DNA of 64,000 nucleotides from NCBI RefSeq assembly GCF_902498745.1, contig NZ_LR701479.1, positions 934,292 to 998,291 of the forward strand, written 5' to 3'. The position numbers and the translations under genes are program-made. The notes beneath the pieces are model-generated. The model worked only from the letters and a program-made list of their open reading frames with translations, was not told the DNA's origin and made no database searches. Numbering within the stretch: the first letter of the stretch is position 1; every line of letters starts with the position of its first letter. Source of the DNA: Erythrobacter sp. EC-HK427. Its GTDB lineage: Bacteria > Pseudomonadota > Alphaproteobacteria > Sphingomonadales > Sphingomonadaceae. Shown here piece after piece: positions 54,573 through 63,754 of this stretch.

Positions 54573-56030
54573 ATGGACACGCTACGGGGCAATTACAGTG
54601 CAGACGAGGCGCGCGAGCTGGACGGCTTTGCGCTGCCCGACGCCTATGTTCCCGATGAGGACTATGCGGTCGACCACGCACCGCCGCCCGCTATCGGCAC
54701 CGATGAACGCCGGATGCAGGTGCGCGCCTACAATTTCTGGGCCAGCCTGCTGGAAGACCGCAACTACCCCTCGATCGAGGATCTCGACCCGACGCTGCTC
54801 CCCGATTTCGGGCCGAACAGCGTGCTGCTGGACTTCACCGACGGCATCGAGGATCCGGCGATCAGCTATGTCGGGGCCGAGCTGGCCCGCGAATGCGCGC
54901 CCGACGGCGACTTGCCCGAACGGCTGTCGCAGGTGCAGCCGCGCTCGCTGCTGAGCCGCATCACCGATCACTACATGCAAATTCTCGCTAACCAGTCGCC
55001 GATTGGTTTCGAGGCGGAATTCGTCAATCACATCGGCAATACGATCCTGTATCGCGGCATTCTGCTGCCGTTTTCGAGCGATGATGACACGATTGATTTC
55101 ATTTTCGGCGTCATCAACTGGAAAGAGATGGCCGACAGCCGCTCTGCCGACGAGCTGCTGCTGGAAATCGACCAAGCGCTGGAAGAAGGGCTGAGCCTCA
55201 GCGGTGACGCGCCGCTTGCGCCCGCGCTGACCGATTGGGCCGATGGCCCCGCCGCGATGCTCGCGGAAAGCACCTCCGGAGTTGGCAACGGTATTGGCAC
55301 TGGCGATCTGGTCGCCAGCGTGTTCGATACCGTGCTTGCCCGCCCGTCCTTCGATCTTACCGGCCAAGCCGGAGTTGCCGAGGGCGTGGGTGATGGAATC
55401 GCTACCGCAGAGGGTAACGAGCCGGTCGCGCTAGCCGATTGGCTCGCGCTTGCCCGCGACACCGCACAGCAGGCCAAAAGCAGCGAAGAACGCACCCGTG
55501 CCGCACTGTATGACGCGGTCAGCCGTGCTTGGGATTTTGCCCTCGCCGCTGCCGAGGCACCCGAAGATTTTGCCGAACTGCTCGAAGATGCAGGAATTGC
55601 CATGCAGGAGCGCGCGCCGATGACGCCGGTCGTGAAGCTGGTGTTCGGCGCGGATTACGACAAGACGCGGCTCACCGAATATGCCGCCGTGCTCGGCTTC
55701 GCGCAGCGCGAAGGGATCGGGCGGGGCGAGCTCGGCGATTTCCTCAAGACGGCCGATGGCGGGCTCAAAGGCGTGGTCGCTACCGAACGCGCGCTCCGCC
55801 GCGCGCTCGAAGGCGCTGCGCCGAAGCCGGTTCGCACTGGCCCGCGCAAGGCGATTGCCCGCAAGCTGCGCGCGCTCGCATCGCGCGATTTCGCTGCCAT
55901 CCCGGCGCAAGGCGAGGAGTTCGCGCTGGTGATGATCCGCCGCAACGCCGCGGGCGGGATCGACGTGCTCGGCGAAGTGCCGGACAATGCGGCGCTGATC
56001 GAAAAGGCTGCGCGCCAGCTCATAGACTGA
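54573..56030 (+). CDS. PAS_5-like domain protein, large unknown C-terminus
   Basis: 485 residues, soluble. Residues 48-170 (VRAYNFWASLLEDRNYPS, DLDPTLLPDFGPNSVLLDF, FGVINWKEM) match the PAS_5-like domain of alphaproteobacteria, probably a sensor. The remaining 300 residues are alanine- and acid-rich helices with no family I can name; segments such as MTPVVKLVFGADYDKTRLTE and KTADGGLKGVVATERALRRA look ordered. It could be a signalling or scaffold protein. Upstream, 113 bp hold no gene. Confidence 0.75.
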   Translation: MDTLRGNYSADEARELDGFALPDAYVPDEDYAVDHAPPPAIGTDERRMQVRAYNFWASLLEDRNYPSIEDLDPTLLPDFGPNSVLLDFTDGIEDPAISYVGAELARECAPDGDLPERLSQVQPRSLLSRITDHYMQILANQSPIGFEAEFVNHIGNTILYRGILLPFSSDDDTIDFIFGVINWKEMADSRSADELLLEIDQALEEGLSLSGDAPLAPALTDWADGPAAMLAESTSGVGNGIGTGDLVASVFDTVLARPSFDLTGQAGVAEGVGDGIATAEGNEPVALADWLALARDTAQQAKSSEERTRAALYDAVSRAWDFALAAAEAPEDFAELLEDAGIAMQERAPMTPVVKLVFGADYDKTRLTEYAAVLGFAQREGIGRGELGDFLKTADGGLKGVVATERALRRALEGAAPKPVRTGPRKAIARKLRALASRDFAAIPAQGEEFALVMIRRNAAGGIDVLGEVPDNAALIEKAARQLID

Positions 56031-56070
56031 GCACTGGATTGCCCGCGCGCGGCCTGCTTTATGGCAGCGC

Positions 56071-57129
56071 ATGGTCTTCGCCCCCGAAATCGCCACGCGG
56101 CTGCAACCCTTTTTCGGCCATCGGAGCGCGACACGGCTGGTGCTCGGCGCCCGCGCGCTGCGTTCGCCGCCCGCCCGCTTTGATCCTGCGTCACGCTGGC
56201 AGGCGCTTCGCACGATGCTGGGCGAATTTGCCAGCCGCGAAGTTGCCGGCCTGCCGGTGACGCTGCGCGCCCAAAGCGGCGGCGATCTGCTGGCAAGCGC
56301 CACTGTCATGACCGATGGCGAGGGGTTTGCGCATTTCGACCTTACGCTCACCCGACCCTGGCCGCTGCCCGCTGCACCGCGCTGGGACAGCGTCGCGCTG
56401 CATTGGGAGAATGCTGCCGGCGCGCAAAGCACTTTCGCGCAGGTGCTGGCTCCCGGCGTCACCGGCGGCCTCGCGGTGATTTCGGATATCGACGACACGG
56501 TGATCGAAACCGGCATTACCGGTGGGTGGCGCAATCTGGCGCGCAATATGCGGCGCGTTGTCGCGCATTTGCCGCATGAACGTGATGCGGTGGCGGGCGC
56601 GGCAGCCTTTTTCCGCGCGCTGGCAGGCGAGGCAGGCGAGACGGCCGGGCAACGTCCCGTTTTCTACGTCTCGTCGAGCCCTTGGAACCTCTTTCCCTAT
56701 CTGCTCGCATACAAGCAATTGCACCGTCTGCCCTTGGGCCCACTGACCCTGCGCGATTGGGGGCTTGGCCGCAGCACTCTGGGCAGCAGCAGCCACGGGG
56801 CGCACAAGATCGCGGCGATTGCGGGCATTGTCGCCATGCATCCCGCTTTGCGCTTCGTGCTGGTGGGCGATGATACGCAAGGCGATCTGCCGGCGTTTGC
56901 CGATGCGGCACACAATTATCCCGGCAGGATTGCGGGCGTGTTCCTGCGCCGCACCGCGCGCACGCAGCTTGCGGGCGAGAAGGCAGCCGCGCAGGCGATG
57001 CTGGAAGCGCTGGGCGTGCCCTTCTGGTCGGGTGAGGACTTCGCCGGGGCAGAGGCGTTCCTGCGCGATCAGGGACTGGTGGCGCTTGCCGACGAAAAGC
57101 TGCGATTCCCGCCGCCCGCGCAATCTTAA
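56071..57129 (+). CDS. App1-like (DUF2183) phosphatidate phosphatase family
   Basis: 352 residues. The HAD-like motif SDIDDTVIETG (about residue 139) is the DxDxT catalytic site. FYVSSSPWNLFPYL and FVLVGDDTQGDLP are further conserved parts of the DUF2183/App1 domain. The yeast homologue dephosphorylates phosphatidate. No membrane segment is seen, so it probably acts on the cytoplasmic face. It precedes a secreted M48 protease by 40 nt in the same direction. Confidence 0.87.
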   Translation: MVFAPEIATRLQPFFGHRSATRLVLGARALRSPPARFDPASRWQALRTMLGEFASREVAGLPVTLRAQSGGDLLASATVMTDGEGFAHFDLTLTRPWPLPAAPRWDSVALHWENAAGAQSTFAQVLAPGVTGGLAVISDIDDTVIETGITGGWRNLARNMRRVVAHLPHERDAVAGAAAFFRALAGEAGETAGQRPVFYVSSSPWNLFPYLLAYKQLHRLPLGPLTLRDWGLGRSTLGSSSHGAHKIAAIAGIVAMHPALRFVLVGDDTQGDLPAFADAAHNYPGRIAGVFLRRTARTQLAGEKAAAQAMLEALGVPFWSGEDFAGAEAFLRDQGLVALADEKLRFPPPAQS

Positions 57130-57169
57130 GTTCCCGTTCAGCGCCCCGCGCGCTAGGCTCCCCCTGCCC

Positions 57170-58561
57170 ATGCCGAAATTCGCACCCGCCTCCGCCCGAC
57201 TCTTCACCCGCCTGCTCGCGCTGCTGGCGGCGATGGCGATGGTCACCCAGCCGCTTGCCGCGCAGGCGCAAGGTCTCAACGTGCTGCGCGATGCCGAAAC
57301 GGAGGCGCTGTTGCAGGATATGATCGATCCGCTCGCCGAAGCCGCCGGGCTGGGCGAAGGCGCGGTTGATGTCGTGCTGCTAAGCGACACCACGATCAAC
57401 GCCTTCGTGGCGGGCGGGCAGCGCGTCTACATCTATTCCGGCCTGCTGCTCGAAGCCGAGGATGCCGGCGAAGTGCAGGGCGTTTTGGCGCACGAGCTGG
57501 GGCATATCACCGGCGGCCATATCAACCGCTATTCCGAAGGCGCAGGCAATGCGACGCGGATTACGCTGCTGTCTGCCTTGCTCGCGGCTGCAGCGGCCTT
57601 TGCCGGTGGCGGCGATGCGGCGATGGGGATTCTGGCAGCGGGCCAGCAGGCGGCACTGGGCAGTTTCCTTGCGTTCAGCCGCACGCAGGAAGCCAGCGCC
57701 GATGCGGCGGGCGCGCGCTACCTCTCCGAAGCGGGCATTAGCGGGCGCGGCTCGTTGCGCTTTTTCGAGCGGCTGGAGAATATGGAATTCCGCCGCGGCA
57801 TCAGCCAGAACAATGACCGCGAATATGGCCGCACCCACCCCCTGTCGGGCAATCGTATCGCCCGCCTGCAGGAAGATTACATTGTCGATCCGGCATGGGA
57901 CACGCCGACCGATCCCGACTTGCAGGAACGCTTCGAGCGCGTGCAGGCCAAGCTCTACGGCTATCTCGCCCCGCCCGAGCGGGTGCTGACCGCCTATCCA
58001 ACCGACCGTACCGACGTGCCCTCGCGCTATGCCCGCGCTTACGCCTATCACCGCGATGCACTGATGGAGCAATCGCTCGCCGAAGTGGATGCGCTGCTCG
58101 CGCTGGAGCCGCAGAACCCCTATTTCCTCGAACTGAAAGGTCAGGTGCTGCTCGAATCGGGCCGCGTGAACGAGGCGCTGCCTCCCTTGCGCGAAGCGAC
58201 CCGGCTCACCCAGTCTACGCCGCTGATTGCCAGTATGCTCGGCCACGCGCTGCTGGCGACCGATGATCGCGCCAATCTGCCCGAGGCCGAGCGCGTGTTG
58301 CGTGCCGCCTTGGGGCGCGACCGGGAAAATCCCTTCGCCTGGTACCAGCTGGGCGCGGTCTACCAGCTGCTGGGCGATACGCCGCGCGCGCGGCTGGCGA
58401 GCGCCGAACAGCAGATCCTCTCGGGCAATCCACAAGGCGCGCTGATGAATGCGAGCGCGGCAGAACAGGCGCTGCCCGTCGGCTCGCCCGACTGGATCAG
58501 GGCGCAGGACGTGCAATTGCAGGCGCGCGCGCAGCTTGAACGCATGGCCGAACGCAACTAG
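57170..58561 (+). CDS. Exported M48 metallopeptidase with TPR tail (BepA-like)
   Basis: 463 residues with a signal peptide (LFTRLLALLAAMAMVTQPLA). The zinc motif HELGH is at residues 108-112 and the third ligand Glu in RTQEASADAAG at about 175. The last 150 residues form TPR-like repeats (YFLELKGQVLLESGRVNEAL). The layout is that of BepA, which handles outer-membrane assembly. The ATG at 57170 was chosen; the longer frame to 56765 lies inside the preceding gene. Confidence 0.9.
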   Translation: MPKFAPASARLFTRLLALLAAMAMVTQPLAAQAQGLNVLRDAETEALLQDMIDPLAEAAGLGEGAVDVVLLSDTTINAFVAGGQRVYIYSGLLLEAEDAGEVQGVLAHELGHITGGHINRYSEGAGNATRITLLSALLAAAAAFAGGGDAAMGILAAGQQAALGSFLAFSRTQEASADAAGARYLSEAGISGRGSLRFFERLENMEFRRGISQNNDREYGRTHPLSGNRIARLQEDYIVDPAWDTPTDPDLQERFERVQAKLYGYLAPPERVLTAYPTDRTDVPSRYARAYAYHRDALMEQSLAEVDALLALEPQNPYFLELKGQVLLESGRVNEALPPLREATRLTQSTPLIASMLGHALLATDDRANLPEAERVLRAALGRDRENPFAWYQLGAVYQLLGDTPRARLASAEQQILSGNPQGALMNASAAEQALPVGSPDWIRAQDVQLQARAQLERMAERN

Positions 58562-58571
58562 GCGATCATCC

Positions 58572-59264
58572 ATGCGCTGGATTATCACTGCCCTACTCGC
58601 CCTTATCGCCGGTTTTGCCGGGGCCGCCGCTTTCAGCTTTAGCGGGCTGGGCGATGGTCGCACGCGCGATTACCTGATGGCCAATCCCGAAGTGCTGCCC
58701 GAAGCCATGGCCGAATTGCAGCGCCGCGATACCGCCGAGCGGATCGCTCCCCTGCGCGCCGAACTGACCGAGCCTTTCCCCGGCGCGGTGCTGGGCAATC
58801 CGCAGGGCACGATCACGCTCATTGAGTTCAGCGACTATGCCTGCAGTTTCTGCCGCCAGAGTCTCGCGGATGTGAACGCGCTGATCGCCGACAATCCCGA
58901 TCTGCGCGTGGTGCTGCGCGAATATCCGGTGCTGTCCGCTGAAAGCGCCGACGCCGCGCGCATGGCGCTTGCTGCCGCGCAGCAGGGCAAGTTCGAAGCC
59001 TTCCACAACGCCATGTTCGCTGCCGACGGGCTGAGCGAAGAAGCCATTACCGCCGCCGCACAAACCGCCGGTGTGGACCTTGCCGCCGCCCGCGCTGCCA
59101 TTGACGCGGGCACATTCGACACACAATTGGAGAATAATGTCTTCCTCGGCCAATCATTGCGCCTCTCGGGCACGCCCGCCTTCATTATTGGCGACGAGGT
59201 GTTCAATGGCGCGGTGGGTGTGGAGGTGCTGGCAGAAGCCATCGCCGAAGCGCGCGATTTATAA
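58572..59264 (+). CDS. DsbA-family thioredoxin-like protein
   Basis: 230 residues with an N-terminal signal or anchor (MRWIITALLALIAGFAGAAA). The thioredoxin CxxC is CSFC at residues 91-94 within LIEFSDYACSFCRQ. Late LSGTPAFIIGDEVFNG contains the cis-proline. A helical insert between the motifs is typical of DsbA/Com1-like proteins. It acts in the periplasm on disulfides. It starts 10 nt after the M48 gene, so the two are co-expressed. Confidence 0.9.
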   Translation: MRWIITALLALIAGFAGAAAFSFSGLGDGRTRDYLMANPEVLPEAMAELQRRDTAERIAPLRAELTEPFPGAVLGNPQGTITLIEFSDYACSFCRQSLADVNALIADNPDLRVVLREYPVLSAESADAARMALAAAQQGKFEAFHNAMFAADGLSEEAITAAAQTAGVDLAAARAAIDAGTFDTQLENNVFLGQSLRLSGTPAFIIGDEVFNGAVGVEVLAEAIAEARDL

Positions 59265-59347
59265 GGCAAATTACCGGAGCGGGAGCGCCGCTGATGCAAA
59301 TCGGTCTGACGACATCGCCGACATCGGCTAAGAAAGGGAGCATGGCC

Positions 59348-60577
59348 ATGCTGCCCTTTCAACCCACGCCTTTTTTCAAGGACAAGAACCGCGCGTTCTG
59401 GCGTTTGCAGCTGATCGGCTGGGGCGGCGCGCTGCTGCTGCGCGCGGCGACCTCGCTCGCCAATGAACGCGGTTTCGATTTCCTTATTCTCGTGCTGATT
59501 TTCACCGTTACCGGCTTTTCGATCAGCACGGTGCTGTCGGTCATTTACAACCGCCTCATCAATCTCAACCCGCTGGTGACCTGGAGCACGACCGCGATCG
59601 TCCTTGCCTTGGCCGTGGGCGTTTCGGCCTTTATCAGCGCGTGGACGATCGACGTGTATCAGGGCGGCAGCGAGGCGAGCTTCGCACAGCTGATGCTGGG
59701 CGTGTTCTATATCGACATGACGCTGCTCGCCGCGTGGTCGGCCTTGTATTACGCGATCAATTTCTTCCTCCAGGTGGAAGAGCAGATGGACCGGGCGGAC
59801 AAGCTGGAAGCGCAGGCCACCAGCGCGCAGCTCGCCATGCTGCGATACCAGCTGCATCCGCATTTCCTGTTCAATACGCTCAATTCGATCAGCACGCTGG
59901 TGCTGCTCCAGCAAACCGAACCGGCGAACAAGATGCTGACCAAGCTTTCCAGCTTTCTGCGGCACACGCTGATTACCGAGCCGGGCGCGAAGGTGACAGT
60001 GGCGCAGGAAGTCGAAACACTGCAGCTGTATCTCGATATCGAACGGATGCGGTTCGAGGAGAAATTGCGCACCGAATTCCGGGTGGAAAAGGATGCGGCC
60101 AAGGGCACGATCCCGTCCTTCCTGCTGCAACCGCTGGTGGAAAACGCGATCAAATACGGCGTTTCCGCACAAGAGGAAGGCGCGCGCATCAGCCTGTCGG
60201 CCATCGTGATCGCCAATCGCCTGCGGCTGACGGTGAGCGATACCGGCCCCGGCCTGCAAGGGCAGCAGACCCCCGCCGAAGCGGTCAAGCGCAAGCAAAC
60301 CTCCACCGGCGTCGGCCTCGCCAATATCGTCGAGCGGCTGCAACAGGCCTATGGTGAGGATCACCACTTCGATATCGAAACCCCGCCCGATGGCGGCTTT
60401 ACCGTCATCATCGAAATTCCCTACGAGCCGTTCGAAGAGGCGCAAAGCGCGCTTCCCAATGCCGTCACGCCCCAACCCCAGCCCCAGCCCGCAATCGCGG
60501 CTCCGGCGTCGGCACCAGCATCGCCATCGGCTACCCCCCAGCCTTTCGGCCAACCCCCAACCGGAGCCCCTGCATGA
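59348..60577 (+). CDS. LytS-type membrane histidine kinase
   Basis: 409 residues with about four membrane helices (residues 20-140). The His_kinase domain has the HPHFLFN motif (phosphoacceptor His about residue 172) and a LytS-like ATPase: LLQPLVENAIKYGV and TGPGLQGQ. The C-terminal 35 residues are rich in Pro, Gln and Ala. GGGAG at 59336-59340 gives a 7-nt spacing to the ATG at 59348, while the ATG at 59342 is too close, so 59348 was chosen. It overlaps its regulator by 4 nt. Confidence 0.92.
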   Translation: MLPFQPTPFFKDKNRAFWRLQLIGWGGALLLRAATSLANERGFDFLILVLIFTVTGFSISTVLSVIYNRLINLNPLVTWSTTAIVLALAVGVSAFISAWTIDVYQGGSEASFAQLMLGVFYIDMTLLAAWSALYYAINFFLQVEEQMDRADKLEAQATSAQLAMLRYQLHPHFLFNTLNSISTLVLLQQTEPANKMLTKLSSFLRHTLITEPGAKVTVAQEVETLQLYLDIERMRFEEKLRTEFRVEKDAAKGTIPSFLLQPLVENAIKYGVSAQEEGARISLSAIVIANRLRLTVSDTGPGLQGQQTPAEAVKRKQTSTGVGLANIVERLQQAYGEDHHFDIETPPDGGFTVIIEIPYEPFEEAQSALPNAVTPQPQPQPAIAAPASAPASPSATPQPFGQPPTGAPA

Positions 60578-61368
60578 CCATACGCACCATCCTCGTCGAT
60601 GACGAAAAGCTCGCCGTCCAGGGCCTGCAACTCCGCCTTGCGCCCTATGACGATATCGAAATCATCGAAACCTGCGCCAATGGCCGCGAGGCGATCCGCG
60701 CGATCAAGACGCTGAAGCCCGATCTGGTGTTTCTCGATATCCAGATGCCCGGTTTTGACGGCTTTTCGGTGGTCAAGGGCGTGATGGACATCGATCCGCC
60801 GCTGATCGTGTTCGTCACCGCCTTCCAGGAACACGCGATCCGCGCGTTCGAAGCCAATGCCGTCAATTACCTGATGAAGCCGGTGGACGAGGACAAGCTC
60901 GCCGACACCATCGAGCGGGTGCGCGAAAGGCTGAGCGAGAAGCGCTCTGCCGAAGAAGCGGAAAAGCTCAAGGAAGTGCTCGCCGAAGTCAGCCCCGAAA
61001 GCCTCGAAGACATGGGCGAGCCCGATGAAAGCGCGGGCCGTTACGAGAAAATGATCAATGTGAAGGATCGCGGCAAGATCTTCCGCGTCGATGTTGACAC
61101 CATCGAATATGTCGAGGCGGCGGGCGATTATATGTGCATCTATACCGGCGACAATTCGCTGATCCTGCGCGAAACGATGAAGGATCTGGAACGGCGGCTC
61201 GATCCCAAAAATTTCCAGCGCGTGCACCGCAGCGCCATCGTCAATCTCGATCAGGTGCGGCAGGTGAAACCGCACACCAATGGCGAATGCTTCCTCGTGC
61301 TGACCTCGGGCGCGGAAGTGAAAGTCTCGCGCAGCTATCGGGACGTTGTGGCGCGATTTGTGCATTGA
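60574..61368 (+). CDS. LytTR-family response regulator
   Basis: 264 residues. The receiver holds VDDEKLAVQG and the phosphoacceptor in LVFLDIQMPGFDG, with Lys in YLMKPVDE. A charged linker (EKRSAEEAEKLKEVLAEV) leads to a LytTR DNA-binding domain (FRVDVDTIEYVEAAGDYMCIY, FQRVHRSAIVNL). It is coupled to its kinase by ATGA. Targets are unknown; LytTR regulators often bind direct repeats upstream of their targets. Confidence 0.93.
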   Translation: MTIRTILVDDEKLAVQGLQLRLAPYDDIEIIETCANGREAIRAIKTLKPDLVFLDIQMPGFDGFSVVKGVMDIDPPLIVFVTAFQEHAIRAFEANAVNYLMKPVDEDKLADTIERVRERLSEKRSAEEAEKLKEVLAEVSPESLEDMGEPDESAGRYEKMINVKDRGKIFRVDVDTIEYVEAAGDYMCIYTGDNSLILRETMKDLERRLDPKNFQRVHRSAIVNLDQVRQVKPHTNGECFLVLTSGAEVKVSRSYRDVVARFVH

Positions 61369-61376
61369 TTTGTCTT

Positions 61377-61602
61377 GCGAACCCGCATCCGCGGGTTCGT
61401 CCTCGGTGCTATCCGCTTCCCCCGGATCAAGTCCGGGGTGCGCGGCACCTGCGGTCGGGCGGTCGCCCTCTGTCGGTCGCTAGACGCGACCGATTTTGTT
61501 GGCGTTGTCCTCGGCGCCGGAGGCGACGACAGCCCGCGACTGCGGGCCGGCCGGTAGGCCGAAAGCCAAGTGAGCGGATGCGAACGCCGGCGCTTGAGGC
61601 CA
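61377..61602. repeat. Structured dispersed repeat, second locus
   Basis: A copy of the repeat at 52409-52640 in the opposite orientation. Its left end is a hairpin (GAACCCGC-ATCC-GCGGGTTC, 61379-61398), followed by GTCCTCGGTGCT, then a second hairpin (CCCCGGATCAAGTCCGGGG, 61421-61439). The middle is diverged, and the right third (GGCCGGTAGGCC to GCCGGCGCTTGAGG) is highly conserved. An open frame from 61570 into nadC is a spurious extension through this repeat. Confidence 0.8.
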
Positions 61603-61629
61603 AACAAAAGAAAGGCCAAGAAGCGCAAC

Positions 61630-62493
61630 ATGACTGATTTCCAAATCGACGGCTTCGACCTCGCCGCATTTGTCGCCAGCACCCTTGCCGAAGATCTTGG
61701 CGAAGGGCTGCCGGGCGGCGGGCATGATGTGACGAGCGAGAGCGTCATTCCCGCCGACGCACGTTTCTCCGGCGTGATGGACAGCCGCGACGCGATCACC
61801 GTGGCGGGGTTACCGGTGGCCGAAGCCTTCTTCCGCGCGCTCGACCCCGCGATCCTTATCGAAAGGCTGGTGGAGGATGGCGACCGCGTTGCTGCGGGCA
61901 GCGATCTGATGCGCCTCACCGGCAATGCCCGCGCCATGCTGACGGCGGAACGCAGCGCGCTCAACACCGTGCAGCACCTCTCGGGCATTGCGACCATGGT
62001 GCGCGCCTATGTCGACGCGATGGATAATCCCCAATGCACCCTGCTCGATACGCGCAAGACCATTCCGGGCCTGCGGCATCTCGAAAAATACGCGGTGCGC
62101 ATGGGCGGCGCGGCCAATCACCGGATGGGCTTGTGGGACGCGGCGATGATCAAGGACAACCACGTGCTCGTCGCGGGCAATGTCGGCGAAGCGGTGCGCC
62201 GCGCGCGCGCGGCGGGGGTGAAGGACATTATCTGCGAAGTCGACCGGATCGACCAGATCGAACCCGCTTTGGAGGCCGGAGCAACCCGCCTGCTGCTCGA
62301 CAATATGCCGCCCGATACTCTGCGCGAAGCCGTCGCGCTGGTGGCGGGCCGCGTGCCGACCGAAGCGAGCGGCGGGATCAATCTCGACACGATCAAGGCG
62401 AAGGCGGCAACAGGCGTCAACTACGTCTCGGTCGGCCGCCTGACGCAAAGCGCGCCTGCCGCCGATATCGGGCTCGACTTTACCCCGCTCTAG
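61630..62493 (+). CDS. nadC: Nicotinate-nucleotide pyrophosphorylase (quinolinate)
   Basis: 287 residues, converting quinolinate and PRPP to nicotinate mononucleotide in NAD synthesis. ALNTVQHLSGIAT, LLDTRKTIPGLRHLEKYAVRMGG (parts DTRKTIPGLR and EKYAVRMGG), KDNHV and EASGGI are the usual motifs. The ATG at 61630 is used; the alternative at 61570 would add residues from the repeat. The partners nadA and nadB are not in the window. Confidence 0.94.
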   Translation: MTDFQIDGFDLAAFVASTLAEDLGEGLPGGGHDVTSESVIPADARFSGVMDSRDAITVAGLPVAEAFFRALDPAILIERLVEDGDRVAAGSDLMRLTGNARAMLTAERSALNTVQHLSGIATMVRAYVDAMDNPQCTLLDTRKTIPGLRHLEKYAVRMGGAANHRMGLWDAAMIKDNHVLVAGNVGEAVRRARAAGVKDIICEVDRIDQIEPALEAGATRLLLDNMPPDTLREAVALVAGRVPTEASGGINLDTIKAKAATGVNYVSVGRLTQSAPAADIGLDFTPL

Positions 62494-62533
62494 CCATCTG
62501 TCATCAGAGCCACTCCGTTTCAGGGGAAACATC

Positions 62534-62962
62534 ATGCGGCCCGAATCGCTGCGCAAATTCGATTTGTTCTACATCGCCGCCATCGGCATCGGGGTGGCGA
62601 GCGGGTTGCTCAATTACGATACGCAGGTGAGGATGCTGGAAAGCCAGCTTGCGCCCAGCGGAATGCAAGGTTCGGCCGAAGTCGCGGCGCTTACAAGTGT
62701 TGGCGTGGCCTTCCTTTTCAATCTCATTCTGTGGTTTCTAGCCTCACGGATGCGCGTGGGGCTGGCAAAGTGGCTGATCGTGGCACTCGTCGCCTTTTCG
62801 CTGCTCATGCTGGTCGTAGGTCTGACTTCATCAGTTGGCATTGCCGGAATGCGGGCTTCGGTCAGCATTACCGGCCTTATCACCGTGCTGCTGAAGGCGA
62901 TTGCCGTCTCCTTCCTGTTCCGGCCGGATGCGAAAGCGTGGTTTGCGGGCAGGGCTGAGTGA
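62534..62962 (+). CDS. Small four-helix membrane protein, unknown
   Basis: 142 residues with four membrane helices (FYIAAIGIGVASGLL, VGVAFLFNLILWFLAS, WLIVALVAFSLLMLVVGL and ITGLITVLLKAIAVSFLF) and short loops. No recognised family. Its last base is shared with the ATG of the RNase T2 gene (TGATG), so the two are translated together. A relation to RNase T2 is unproven. Confidence 0.65.
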   Translation: MRPESLRKFDLFYIAAIGIGVASGLLNYDTQVRMLESQLAPSGMQGSAEVAALTSVGVAFLFNLILWFLASRMRVGLAKWLIVALVAFSLLMLVVGLTSSVGIAGMRASVSITGLITVLLKAIAVSFLFRPDAKAWFAGRAE

Positions 62963-63672
62963 TGCGCGGCGCTGCTTGGGGTGTTGCCCTTGCTGTTGCC
63001 TTGCTGTCCTCCCCCGCCGCCGCGCAGGCGTACCAATGCCGCATTCCGCAAGGGCCGATAAGCGTCCCCGCTATCGAGCGCGACGGGCCGGTGCGCGAAA
63101 TGCGCGTCACCGGCTACACGCTGGCCCTCAGCTGGAGCCCCGAATTCTGCCGCTTCCGCGATGACGAACCGCGCCATGCCCGCCAGTGCTCGGGCCGGGC
63201 GGGGCGCTTCGCCTTTGTCGTCCACGGCCTCTGGCCCAACGGCCCGGGCAATAGCTGGCCGCAATGGTGCCCCACACGGCGCGCGCCTTCGCCGCTGGAA
63301 ATGGCGCAGGCCATGTGTATGTCCCCCGACCCCGCGCTGGTCTCCCGCCAATGGTTCAAGCACGGTGCCTGCATGACGCCCGATCCCGGCGCGTATTTGC
63401 GCATCACGCAAATCCTGTGGGACAGCCTGCGCTGGCCCGATTTCGACCGCCTCAGCCGCCAGCGCGATCTGACCGCCGGGGACATCCGCCAGACCTTCGC
63501 CGATGCCAATCCCTATTGGGAGGCGGAGGATGTCGGGCTGGAGGTGAACGAGCGCGGGTGGCTGCGCGAAATGCGGCTCTGTTACGGCGATGATTTCATG
63601 CCGCAGGCCTGCAACCGCCAGCGTTACGGCCCCGATGACGACGAGGACGTGCGCATCTGGCGGGGGCTGTAA
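62962..63672 (+). CDS. Secreted RNase T2-family ribonuclease
   Basis: 236 residues with a signal peptide (WGVALAVALLSSPAAA). The first active-site segment is FVVHGLWPNG (catalytic His) and the second SRQWFKHGACM (Lys, His). In the second, the catalytic glutamate usual before WxKHG is a glutamine (RQWFKHG), which may lower or alter activity. Cysteines for disulfides are present (FCRFRD, QCSGR, WCPTRR, MCMSP, GACM, LCYGD, ACNR). It should degrade RNA in the periplasm or outside. Confidence 0.87.
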   Translation: MRGAAWGVALAVALLSSPAAAQAYQCRIPQGPISVPAIERDGPVREMRVTGYTLALSWSPEFCRFRDDEPRHARQCSGRAGRFAFVVHGLWPNGPGNSWPQWCPTRRAPSPLEMAQAMCMSPDPALVSRQWFKHGACMTPDPGAYLRITQILWDSLRWPDFDRLSRQRDLTAGDIRQTFADANPYWEAEDVGLEVNERGWLREMRLCYGDDFMPQACNRQRYGPDDDEDVRIWRGL

Positions 63673-63754
63673 TCCGGCTACCGGCCTTTGCCCGTGTAAA
63701 CCCCGCGCAACAATTGCCGCACATGAACCGCCAAACCGCACGAAAGAGCCCAGC

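Noticed and set aside
61570-61629. Upstream start for nadC
   Set aside because: The added residues come from the dispersed repeat (a similar MSGCERRRL start occurs at the other copy), and NadC proteins begin near the ATG at 61630.
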